In this document: piece after piece, positions 22,445 through 29,512 of the stretch
How the letters are laid out: each line of letters opens with the position of its first letter
Numbering within the stretch: the first letter of the stretch is position 1
Source: Hadesarchaea archaeon
Lineage (GTDB): Archaea; Hadarchaeota; Hadarchaeia; Hadarchaeales; Hadarchaeaceae
NCBI GenBank assembly: GCA_030615805.1
Contig: JAUWYN010000004.1
Span: forward strand, 1 to 29,512
Direction: 5' to 3'
Length of the DNA: 29,512 bases
The notes under the pieces: model-generated
Databases searched by the model: none
Told to the model about the DNA's origin: nothing
What the model saw: the letters and a program-made list of their open reading frames with translations, nothing else
Made by a program: the position numbers and the translations under genes

Positions 22445-23794
22445 ATGGTTGACCTATTGATTAAAAATGGTTTAATCGTCACGATGGATAAAGATCGTCG
22501 AATCATTGCCGATGGATCAATCGCTGTTGAAGATGGCCGCATCGTCTCGGTCAAGCGCGGCAAGGCGAAAACCAAGAGCAAGCCGGAGGAGACCATTGAC
22601 GCTCTCGGTAGAATCGTCATGCCCGGTCTGATTTGCTCACACACACATCTTTACGGCATGCTTCTGCGCGGCGCCCCTTTAAAAATTGACCCCCCAACCG
22701 ATTTCTCGCAGATTCTGCAGCGCGTCTGGTGGCCGATGGACGAGATGATGACCCGCGAGGACGCATATGCGAGTGCCCTGATTTCCTGCCTCGAGTTCAT
22801 CAAGACGGGCACAACCATGTTTGCCGACACCTTCTCGGGTCCGAACGCCATAACTGGCGTGCTGGATCGAATCGCCGCCGCGGTCGAGCAATCGGGGATG
22901 CGGGGCATTATAGCGTTTGAGGCGACCGAGCGTCGCACCCACGCCGAGGGGGCCAAGGGCACGAAGGAGAATGAAAGATTCATCCGGAAGGTCAAGAAGG
23001 AGCGCATGCGCCGGGTGCAGGGGATGTTCAGCATCCACGCTTCTTTCACGGTCTCCGACGAGCTTTTCCACTATGTCCGAGAACTTGCGAGTCGCTACAA
23101 AGTGCCCGTGACCATCCACGCCTCCGAGGGACTGGCGGACCTCTATCACAGTTTAGAGCGGTTCGGCAAGCGCATCATCGAGCGGCTGAATGATGAAGGG
23201 CTGCTCGTGCAGGATGTCGTGCTCGCTCATTGCGTACACGTCAACGATGATGAATTGGCAATCCTCAAAAAGACCGGAGCAAAGGTTGCCCACAACCCAA
23301 TGAGTAACATGCTCAACGCGGTCGGGGTCGCGCCAGTGGTAAAAATGCTTTTGATGGGTATTCCTGTGGGATTAGGCAATGATGGTTATATCTTCGATGG
23401 GTTCGAAAACCTGCGTGCCGCCTTCTTGTTGCACAAGGTCGCCCTCCGCGATCCCCGCGTGATCTCACCCATGGAGGCGCTTGAAATGGCGACGATCCGT
23501 GGGGCAGAACTCTACGGGTTGGGGAACGAGCTAGGTTCGATTGAGTCCGGGAAGCTAGCTGATGTCATCATCATAAATCCAGCCATCGCACCCACGCCCG
23601 TGCGTCCCGAAAGCGTCATCGGGCACGTCGTCAACACCGTCGATGGCGATGATGTCGAAACGGTCGTCGTCGGGGGTAAGGTAGTGATGCGCGAGCGAAA
23701 AATGCAGACGCTCGACGAGGTGGAGGCGGTGAAGGTGGCGCGGAAGTCGGCGGAGAAGCTCTGGCAGAAGCTCGGGGCGATAAGGCGGAGGTAA
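22445..23794 (+). CDS. SsnA/MtaD-type amidohydrolase (first copy)
   Basis: This 449-residue metal-dependent aminohydrolase belongs to the chlorohydrolase/SsnA/guanine deaminase group. It has SHTHLYG (His66, His68), VTIHASEG (His and Glu), VLAHCVHV, and the metal aspartate in GLGNDGYIFDG, where the family mostly has GTDG. Related enzymes deaminate or open purine-type rings. The ATG at 22445 is favoured, since a TATA-like AGCTTAAAT at 22405-22413 predicts a transcript start near 22434; an in-frame ATG at 22412 lies upstream of that. The iron-sulfur flavoprotein gene starts four bases after its stop, so they form one operon. It is a diverged paralogue of the gene at 24892-26226. Confidence 0.88.
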   Translation: MVDLLIKNGLIVTMDKDRRIIADGSIAVEDGRIVSVKRGKAKTKSKPEETIDALGRIVMPGLICSHTHLYGMLLRGAPLKIDPPTDFSQILQRVWWPMDEMMTREDAYASALISCLEFIKTGTTMFADTFSGPNAITGVLDRIAAAVEQSGMRGIIAFEATERRTHAEGAKGTKENERFIRKVKKERMRRVQGMFSIHASFTVSDELFHYVRELASRYKVPVTIHASEGLADLYHSLERFGKRIIERLNDEGLLVQDVVLAHCVHVNDDELAILKKTGAKVAHNPMSNMLNAVGVAPVVKMLLMGIPVGLGNDGYIFDGFENLRAAFLLHKVALRDPRVISPMEALEMATIRGAELYGLGNELGSIESGKLADVIIINPAIAPTPVRPESVIGHVVNTVDGDDVETVVVGGKVVMRERKMQTLDEVEAVKVARKSAEKLWQKLGAIRRR

Positions 23795-23798
23795 TGGA

Positions 23799-24887
23799 GT
23801 GGTTGACCTATCCGTGGAGATATGTGGCTTAAAATTCCGCAATCCCATTCTGCCCGCAGCCGGCCCGACGGTGCGCGATGGCGATGCATTGATGAAAGTT
23901 GCCGAGGGAGGCGCTGGCGGGTTAGTCGCGAAGACAGTGAGTGTTTCCCCAGCCCATGTGCCTCGTCCTAGCATGGTGAAAGTCAAAGATAGCATCCTGA
24001 ATGCTGAGCTCTGGAGCGATTTACCACTTGAGCAATGGCTCCGCTACGAGTATGCGAAGGCGAAGAAGACGAGGCTGCCGTTGATAGCGAGCGTGGGCTA
24101 CAAAGCCGATGAAATTCGAGTAGTTGCGCCGAAGGTAAAAGCGGCTGGTGTGGATGCCCTTGAACTATCGACGCGTCATCTCGGGAAGGACCCAGCACTG
24201 GTGATCGAGGCCACAAAGGCGGCGAAAGAGGTCGTCGATATCCCGGTGTTCGTGAAGCTCGGCCCGGACGCGTTCGATGTGACCCAGCTTGCACGAGAGG
24301 TGGAAGGGGCAGGGGCAGATGGAATAGTTGCGATAAACACGCTGGGGCCGGGCTTGGTAATCGACATAGAAAACACGATGCCTATGCTTGGAAGCGTTTC
24401 CGGCTACGGCTGGCTCTCGGGCCCCGCCATCAAGCCTCTCGCGGTTCGATGTGTGGCCGACATCTGCCGTGCGGTGAAGATACCGGTCATTGGAACAGGC
24501 GGCATCAGTAATGGGCGCGATGTCGTTGAGTTCATCATGGCTGGGGCCTCGGCGGTGCAACTCTCAACCGCAGCCATAGTTCGAGGGTACAAAATTTACG
24601 GGCTCATGGCAGATGAGATAGCCAAGTTCATGCGCGTCAAGGGTTATAATTCAATTGCAGATTTCAAGGGGATCGCGCTCCGCCACTTGCCAGAGCAGCC
24701 TTTCCGTACTACAGCTAAACCACCGGAGGTCATAGCATCTAGATGTACGGGCTGTGGACTATGCGAGCAGTACTGCGTTTACGGAGCGGTTAAAGTGGTG
24801 AGAAAAATTGCAAAGATCGACCCAGTTAGGTGTTACGGATGTGGGATGTGTGTTTCGGTTTGCCCGGTGAGGGCGGTGCGGTTCTAA
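23799..24887 (+). CDS. Dihydroorotate dehydrogenase-like iron-sulfur flavoprotein lacking the SCP loop
   Basis: The 362-residue protein has the FMN TIM-barrel of the DHOD/PreA family: EICGLKFRNPILPAAGPTV at the start, VFVKLGPDAFDV, GIVAINT, GWLSGPAIKPLAVRC, GTGGISNGRDVVEFIMAGAS, and a C-terminal two-cluster ferredoxin module (CTGCGLCEQYC...CYGCGMCVSVC). Where family members have SCP followed by a mobile loop with the catalytic base, it reads LELSTRHLGKDPALV, so the cysteine or serine and about ten or more residues are absent. It may be a different oxidoreductase or an electron-transfer partner. GTG at 23799 has GGAGG seven bases upstream. It converges on the SsnA gene with a four-base gap. 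Confidence 0.85.
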   Translation: MVDLSVEICGLKFRNPILPAAGPTVRDGDALMKVAEGGAGGLVAKTVSVSPAHVPRPSMVKVKDSILNAELWSDLPLEQWLRYEYAKAKKTRLPLIASVGYKADEIRVVAPKVKAAGVDALELSTRHLGKDPALVIEATKAAKEVVDIPVFVKLGPDAFDVTQLAREVEGAGADGIVAINTLGPGLVIDIENTMPMLGSVSGYGWLSGPAIKPLAVRCVADICRAVKIPVIGTGGISNGRDVVEFIMAGASAVQLSTAAIVRGYKIYGLMADEIAKFMRVKGYNSIADFKGIALRHLPEQPFRTTAKPPEVIASRCTGCGLCEQYCVYGAVKVVRKIAKIDPVRCYGCGMCVSVCPVRAVRF

Positions 24888-24891
24888 ACAT

Positions 24892-26226
24892 CTATAAACG
24901 TTTCCAAAGCTCCGAAGCCAATTGAGAAGCCTTTTGGGCAATGAATTTCTCGTCTAAGCCCACCAATTTCTTATCCCGCATCAAAATTTTTCCATCACAT
25001 ATCGTCGTATCTACTGTTGCATCAACCAAACCGAAGATCAGATGGCCCAGAAAGTTATTCTCGTTCAAGCTGGTGGGGGGAAGATAATCAATCAAAATTA
25101 TGTCTGCTAGGGCGCCCTTTGCAATTTCCCCTACCCTCCAGCCAGTAACTCTCTTTACAATTTTAGGGTTGTTGTTCAAGAGCATTGTAGGTGCTTCCAA
25201 AAATGCAACTTGGGGATCCTTTTTTTCATGCCGATGAATGAGGTAGGCACATCTCATCTGGGAGAGCATGTCTGAACTCATCCCATCGGTGCCCAAGCCA
25301 ACCTCGATTCCCTTTCCCATCATTCCTAGGACGTCAGCACAGCCCACGGCATTGTTCATATTTGATTCAGGATTGTGAACCACGTTGGTCCCCGTGGCTT
25401 TTAAAATATTTATCTCTTTTTCATTGACGTGAACACAGTGAACAGCGATGGACTTCTCGCCCAGAGCTCCATGTGAATTTAATCTCTCAACCACTCTCAT
25501 ATTGTATTTTTTCAAATTTTCACCTTCATCAGCCCTGTCCTCAGCGCAGTGAACGTGAATTCCAACCCCAGATTTTTTTGCCAGCCAAACCGATTTATCC
25601 AATGTATTATCATTCACCGTAAAGGTGGCGTGCAGACCAACCATCCCCTTCACGAGTTGCGATGGTCGAGAACTGAGGAGAGAAAGAAAGCGTTCATTTT
25701 CCTCTAGTCCCTCTTTTCCTCTTTCATAACGGTCAGATGTTCCCAAGCAAAGAGAGGCACGAATCCCAACTTCCTCCACCGCTCTCGCAATTTCGTCCAA
25801 ACTTCCCTTCTGGTAAGATTGGCTCTCATGGTGATCAATAATTGTGGTGGTCCCATTTCTTACGCATTCGATCAGGGGAATCAAAGAGCTGTAATAAATA
25901 TCCTCCTTGGTCAGGGCGTTATCCAACTTCCACCAGAGCTTCTCCAATATCTCCACGAAATTCTTCGCTGGTTCGCCCGGAATGGCCATCCCCCTTGCAA
26001 AAGTGGAATAGAGATGATGATGAGCACATATCAGGCCAGGCATCACCGCTTTACCAGAGGCATCGATAAACTCTGAACCCGGATTTTTGCTCTTTAATTC
26101 ATCGGTCTTTCCCAAATCTTTGATGATGTTGCCTTCAATCAGAACTGCCCCGTTTTTAATTACCCTGTTTTTCTCCCCCAACGTGATTAGTGTCCCATTC
26201 CCCACCAAGATCGTTTCTGTCACCAA
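24892..26226 (-). CDS. ssnA: SsnA-type aminohydrolase (second copy)
   Basis: This 444-residue protein is close to the SsnA family associated with selenium-dependent molybdenum hydroxylase and purine-degradation clusters. It shows CAHHHLYSTFARGM (metal ligands His69 and His71), WWKLDNALTKEDIYYSS, RNGTTTIIDHHES, GIHVHCAED, AVHCVHV and GLGTDGMSSD. The intact metal site suggests an active hydrolase. The TTG at 26226 has AGGAAG upstream; GTG at 26223 is an alternative. It is the third gene of a minus-strand set with preA-like and gltD/preT-like genes. Codon use is clearly more AT-rich than in genes before 24.8 kb, which hints at separate acquisition. Confidence 0.9.
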   Translation of the reverse strand: MVTETILVGNGTLITLGEKNRVIKNGAVLIEGNIIKDLGKTDELKSKNPGSEFIDASGKAVMPGLICAHHHLYSTFARGMAIPGEPAKNFVEILEKLWWKLDNALTKEDIYYSSLIPLIECVRNGTTTIIDHHESQSYQKGSLDEIARAVEEVGIRASLCLGTSDRYERGKEGLEENERFLSLLSSRPSQLVKGMVGLHATFTVNDNTLDKSVWLAKKSGVGIHVHCAEDRADEGENLKKYNMRVVERLNSHGALGEKSIAVHCVHVNEKEINILKATGTNVVHNPESNMNNAVGCADVLGMMGKGIEVGLGTDGMSSDMLSQMRCAYLIHRHEKKDPQVAFLEAPTMLLNNNPKIVKRVTGWRVGEIAKGALADIILIDYLPPTSLNENNFLGHLIFGLVDATVDTTICDGKILMRDKKLVGLDEKFIAQKASQLASELWKRL

Positions 26227-26257
26227 ATCAACTTCCTTTAAGTGGTGCGGGCATCGT

Positions 26258-27478
26258 TCATTTTTTCTCTTTCTTTTCTACTTTTTTCAATTTCACGCAA
26301 TCCCAGACTGGACAGATTGCCACGCACAGTCCGCAGCCCACACATTTCTCCTCATCGATCACCGGTAATCTCTCTTCATCAAGTTCGATCGCCTCATGTC
26401 CGGCATCCCGACAGGTTATGTAGCAGAGGTCATCCTTTACGCAAGTCTTTCGATTTACCTCGGCGACCACTTTGTATTCGCGTGAAAGCTCATCGTGGAC
26501 GGTGAGCTTGGGCAGCGTTCGGCCGATCAATTCGGAAGGGCTGCTCATCCCTTTGTCATCGAGGTAATTGGTGAGGCCATCCTTCAGGTCGTCGATTATC
26601 CTGTAGCCGTTGCGCATGACTGCCGTGCAAAATTGCACGTTTCCAGCCCCAACCAACATGAACTCCACCACATCCTGCCAAGTCGTCGCCCCGCCCGTCC
26701 CAGAGATCGGAATCCCCACGTTCTTCGCGAGTTCGGCGATGACGCGTAGGGTGATGGGCTTGATCGCAACCCCGGAGAGGCCGCTGTAGCTGGACTTTCC
26801 ATCGACGGTAGGATAAGGTTCGAAGGTATCCAAGTTGATCCCCATTAGGGAAGGAATTGTATTGCTGGCTGTGATACCATCGGCTCCGCCTTCCTTCACC
26901 GCCTGCCCTATCTCCACGATATCCGCGACTTGAGGCGTGATTTTAATGAAGACTGGCGCCCTTTTTGCTGCCCCCTTTACCCAGCCGACTATCGTTTTGG
27001 TCAGTTTTGGATCCTGTGCTACCATCGCTCCGGGCTTTTCCCCGAGCGACCCTTGGGGGCATGAAAAGCTGCACTCGATCAAGTCCACGCCGGCCGCTTC
27101 TAGACGTCGCACAATGGTTTGCCAATCCTCCTTCTTGGCCCCCATGATGCTCGTGCCCACGACCCTGTCGGGGAACTCCTTCTTTAGCTCGGCCACTCTC
27201 CCCTCTACCTCATCGATGTGATGTTCAGAGATCAGGTCGATGTTTCCGAGTCCAATTAATTTCTTATCCTCGAAATCCAATCCCGCCATCATGGGGTAAA
27301 CGAGTTCCACCACTTGATTCTCAACCGAGGTAGTTTTGAGGATCGCCCCAGCCCAATCAGCCTCAAATGCACGCTTTACCATCTTCACATCATCTGTCGG
27401 CGGGCCAGCGGAGAGGATGAATGGGTTAGCAAATTTTATCCCGCAAAGCTCAATCGAAAGATTTACTTCACTCGACAT
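26258..27478 (-). CDS. preA: PreA-type dihydropyrimidine dehydrogenase subunit
   Basis: This 406-residue flavoprotein matches the C-terminal half of dihydropyrimidine dehydrogenase (bacterial PreA): IELCGIKFANPFILSAGPPT, GTSIMGAKKEDW, the active-site CSFSCPQGSLGEKPG with the catalytic cysteine, VFIKITPQVADIVE, GITASNTIPSL, SGVAIKPITLRVI, GTGGATTWQDVVEFMLVGAG, and an iron-sulfur tail with CVKDDLCYITC and CVGCGLCVAICPVWDC. It reduces, or in reverse oxidises, a pyrimidine or similar ring with electrons passed from a partner flavoprotein. The ATG at 27478 has a very strong Shine-Dalgarno (AAGGAGGTGAT). It lies between the gltD/preT-like and ssnA genes in the same direction. Exact substrate unproven. 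Confidence 0.9.
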   Translation of the reverse strand: MSSEVNLSIELCGIKFANPFILSAGPPTDDVKMVKRAFEADWAGAILKTTSVENQVVELVYPMMAGLDFEDKKLIGLGNIDLISEHHIDEVEGRVAELKKEFPDRVVGTSIMGAKKEDWQTIVRRLEAAGVDLIECSFSCPQGSLGEKPGAMVAQDPKLTKTIVGWVKGAAKRAPVFIKITPQVADIVEIGQAVKEGGADGITASNTIPSLMGINLDTFEPYPTVDGKSSYSGLSGVAIKPITLRVIAELAKNVGIPISGTGGATTWQDVVEFMLVGAGNVQFCTAVMRNGYRIIDDLKDGLTNYLDDKGMSSPSELIGRTLPKLTVHDELSREYKVVAEVNRKTCVKDDLCYITCRDAGHEAIELDEERLPVIDEEKCVGCGLCVAICPVWDCVKLKKVEKKEKK

Positions 27479-27516
27479 TCATCATCACCTCCTTATTTTG
27501 ATAGGAAGATTAGCTT

Positions 27517-28905
27517 TTAGCTCTCACCCTTGATACTTGATTTCAAATAATTACTTATCCCTTCCGCCGCCTTCTTCCCTTCACCTATTGCCCGAGCAAC
27601 CGTATCCCCGCCATTGACGATATCCCCACCAGCGAAAACTCCCTCACGAGAGGTCATGTGGATTTCCTCATCGACGAGGATCAAACCTCGCTCCGTTGTC
27701 TTCACGCCGGAGAGGATTGGGGCCAAGGAGGGGTCGGACCCTTGGCCGATGGCTTCGATAACCGTCTCCACCTCCAGACTAAACTCGGTTCCCTCGATGG
27801 GGATGGCGTTTGACGGCGAAAAATTACCAGGCTCCTTCCATCTTATCCCGATACCTTCAAAACCGCTCACCATCCCATTACTATCGCCGAGGATCTTGAG
27901 TGGTTTAGATCGAGGATGGAACTCAACTCCTTCCTCTTTTGCAAACTCGATCTCGGAAGGAAATGCGGGCATCTCCTCAAAGGACTCAAGACAGACGATG
28001 TGGACTTTTTCCGCCCCCAAACGCAAAAGGCTACATGCAGCGTCCATCGCGACGTTTCCGCCTCCGATGACGAGCGCTCTCTTGCCCACCCTCAGGGGAA
28101 ATTCCTTCTTCTCCTCCGATTGGTAGAGGTTCACTTGAGATAGGAACTCTAGGGCGGAATAGACACCATTCAAATCCTCCCCAGGCATGCGGACGAAGTA
28201 AGGTCTTCCAACTCCGGCACCGATGAAGATGGCGTCGAAACCTTGGCCGAAGAGGGCGCCGATGTTAAGTTTTTCATCGAGTGGAGTATCGGTTCTTATC
28301 TCTACACCCAGCTGCTTGATGAAGTCGATCTCAGCCATCACCACATCTTTTGGGAGTCGATAAGAGGGGATGCCGTAAGTCAGCACCCCGCCCGGCAGCG
28401 ATTTCACTTCAAAAATGGTTACCCCATGTCCTGCTTTAGCCAACTCCGCTGCTGCAGCGAGACTTGCGGGGCCCGAGCCGATCACCGCGACCTTCTTCCC
28501 GGTCGGTGCTGCTTTTTTGGGTAGCTTGATTCCCTCTCGCATCTCGAGGTCGGTCACGAATCGCTGAAGGGCGGCGATGTTTATGGGCTTTACGAGCTCG
28601 GTGGCGCTGCAGGGCTTTTCACATAGCTTTTCGGTTGGGCATATTCGTGCACACACTCCCGCCAGAACGTTGCTCTCCCTTACGGTTCGAATGGCGCTGC
28701 GAAAATCCTTCGTTTTGATTCGCCGGATGAACTTGACGATATCGATGCCGGCGGGACACTCCTTGTTGCAGGGCGCATCGTGACAAAAGAGGCACCTTGC
28801 GGCCTCGGCTATCGCTTGGTGGGGTGGGTAAGTACCTTTAACTTCCTCAAAGCTCTTGACACGTTTTTCAAGCGATAGCGTTGGGGGCTTTTGCCTCTCA
28901 GCCAT
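27517..28905 (-). CDS. GltD/PreT-like NAD(P)H-dependent FAD iron-sulfur oxidoreductase
   Basis: This 462-residue protein is of the glutamate-synthase small-subunit type. An N-terminal iron-sulfur domain (CLFCHDAPCNKECPAGI, then CARICPTEKLCEKPC) is followed by the FAD site VAVIGSGPASLAAAAELA, GGVLTYGIPSYRLPK, FIGAGVGRP, the NAD(P) site RALVIGGGNVAMDAAC and the final VFAGGDIVNGGDTVARAIGEGK. As PreT partners PreA, it probably feeds electrons to the adjacent flavoprotein. A much longer frame is open upstream (to 29232), but it runs antisense through the xdhC-like gene; the ATG at 28905, with GGAG upstream and a TATA-like element at about 28938-28947, is the real start. It heads the preA-ssnA operon. 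Confidence 0.9.
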   Translation of the reverse strand: MAERQKPPTLSLEKRVKSFEEVKGTYPPHQAIAEAARCLFCHDAPCNKECPAGIDIVKFIRRIKTKDFRSAIRTVRESNVLAGVCARICPTEKLCEKPCSATELVKPINIAALQRFVTDLEMREGIKLPKKAAPTGKKVAVIGSGPASLAAAAELAKAGHGVTIFEVKSLPGGVLTYGIPSYRLPKDVVMAEIDFIKQLGVEIRTDTPLDEKLNIGALFGQGFDAIFIGAGVGRPYFVRMPGEDLNGVYSALEFLSQVNLYQSEEKKEFPLRVGKRALVIGGGNVAMDAACSLLRLGAEKVHIVCLESFEEMPAFPSEIEFAKEEGVEFHPRSKPLKILGDSNGMVSGFEGIGIRWKEPGNFSPSNAIPIEGTEFSLEVETVIEAIGQGSDPSLAPILSGVKTTERGLILVDEEIHMTSREGVFAGGDIVNGGDTVARAIGEGKKAAEGISNYLKSSIKGES

Positions 28906-29005
28906 TTTCACGGTCTCCTTACGGATATTTCGAGTGCTTGTATAAAGAACGAGTATTAATCTTTTACCCTTGACTCGCCAAGAAGAAGTGAGAATTGGTG
29001 ATTGG

Positions 29006-29512
29006 GTGTTTAACCCCACGGACATTTTCGAACAGCTCCCCAGACTCCTGAAAGCGGGAAAAAAAGTAGCGCTATGCACAGTCGTGGAAAAAATAGGTTC
29101 TGGACCAACCGAGAAAGGGACAAAGATATTGGTGGCCGAGGACGGGGAGACCATCGGAACGATAGGTGGAGGAAACTTTGAGAGGGACGTCAAAGAGGAG
29201 GCCCTAAAGGCTATCAAGGAGGGCAAATCCAAGAGTTTGAAGTTCGCCCTTTATGGGGGGGCAAAGAAAGATGAGGTGGATACGGGTCTGTGGTGTGGAG
29301 GGACGACGATGGTGTTCATCGATGTGATTGAGCCGAGGCCCAAGCTCGTGATCGTGGGGTCCGGGCACATAGCGTTTCCTACTTACCGCACGGCAGATTT
29401 GTTAGGCTTCGACATAACCGTGGTTGATGACAATCGAGAGACCTTGACGAGAGATCGATTCCCGAACGCGAAGCTCATCTACCACAAGGACTTCAAAAAA
29501 GCGTTGAGAGGG
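29006..29512 (+). CDS. XdhC/CoxI-type molybdenum hydroxylase maturation protein (cut by window edge)
   Basis: An open frame runs to the last base, so the C-terminus is outside. The 169 visible residues match XdhC-family proteins: DIFEQLPRLLKAGKKVALCT, GSGPTEKGTKILVAEDG, TIGGGNFERDV, LWCGGTTMVFIDVIEPRP with the family cysteine-glycine motif, and then a Rossmann segment LVIVGSGHIAFPTYRTADLL ending VVDDNRETLTRDRFP. XdhC proteins bind molybdenum cofactor, help sulfurate it and deliver it to xanthine dehydrogenase-type enzymes. GTG at 29006 is chosen because GGTGA lies four bases upstream; a GTG at 28988 is possible. It diverges from the gltD/preT-like gene. It implies a molybdenum hydroxylase just beyond the edge. 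Confidence 0.85.
   Translation, partial: MFNPTDIFEQLPRLLKAGKKVALCTVVEKIGSGPTEKGTKILVAEDGETIGTIGGGNFERDVKEEALKAIKEGKSKSLKFALYGGAKKDEVDTGLWCGGTTMVFIDVIEPRPKLVIVGSGHIAFPTYRTADLLGFDITVVDDNRETLTRDRFPNAKLIYHKDFKKALRG

Noticed and set aside
27517..29232. A 571-residue version of the GltD/PreT-like gene
   Set aside because: The first 109 residues run antisense through the XdhC-like gene and show no family similarity; the ATG at 28905 has a ribosome site and promoter.

Overview
The window reads as a stretch of an archaeal chromosome. The evidence is archaeal TATA boxes about 25 bp upstream of inferred transcript starts, many TTG and GTG starts, Shine-Dalgarno sites of GGTGA or GGAGG type, and archaeal marker genes: an archaeal histone, single-chain RPA with a zinc finger, RadA, FttA/aCPSF1, LSm, L37e, SepF, glycerol-1-phosphate dehydrogenase and a proteasome beta subunit. 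Histone, SepF and a multi-OB RPA together fit a euryarchaeal-type lineage. A poorly cultured group such as Hadarchaeota is possible, but that is a guess. Base composition looks GC-rich over most of the window and falls from about 24.9 kb onward. No gene-free stretch exceeds 300 bases.

Left part (1-6.9 kb): the end of a UbiA-type prenyltransferase; a convergent gap holding four phased 16-bp repeats; larC (nickel-pincer cofactor); a two-gene operon of a small unknown protein plus Cdc48/VAT ATPase, with a perfect 18-bp palindrome at its start; a PRC-barrel protein; a phosphoesterase; and a MinD-type ATPase.

Middle part (6.2-18.4 kb): housekeeping operons. RPA-RadA-phosphoglycolate phosphatase runs on the minus strand, then tRNA-Ala(GGC) and LSm-L37e. 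A shared TATA element separates these from PUA protein-SepF-ZPR1 on the plus strand. Proteasome beta-FttA (minus) and EgsA plus a small unknown (plus) diverge from another shared TATA element. A zinc-ribbon protein and a second phosphoesterase diverge from hypD (NiFe-hydrogenase maturation).

Right part (18.5-29.5 kb): a metabolic region. An ADP-forming acyl-CoA synthetase operon (beta, alpha, and a 53-aa ribbon-helix-helix-like protein) has an alpha subunit that seems to lack the phosphohistidine loop. It is followed by genes that together look like a nucleobase or cyclic-amide catabolic region: a cyclic amidohydrolase (not a normal dihydroorotase), two SsnA-type aminohydrolases, two dihydropyrimidine/dihydroorotate dehydrogenase-like iron-sulfur flavoproteins (one lacking the catalytic SCP loop), a GltD/PreT-like flavoprotein, and an XdhC-like molybdenum-hydroxylase maturation protein cut by the right edge. 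These resemble parts of the bacterial ssnA-ygfK-hyuA-xdh purine-degradation cluster. I regard this as the most interesting system in the window.
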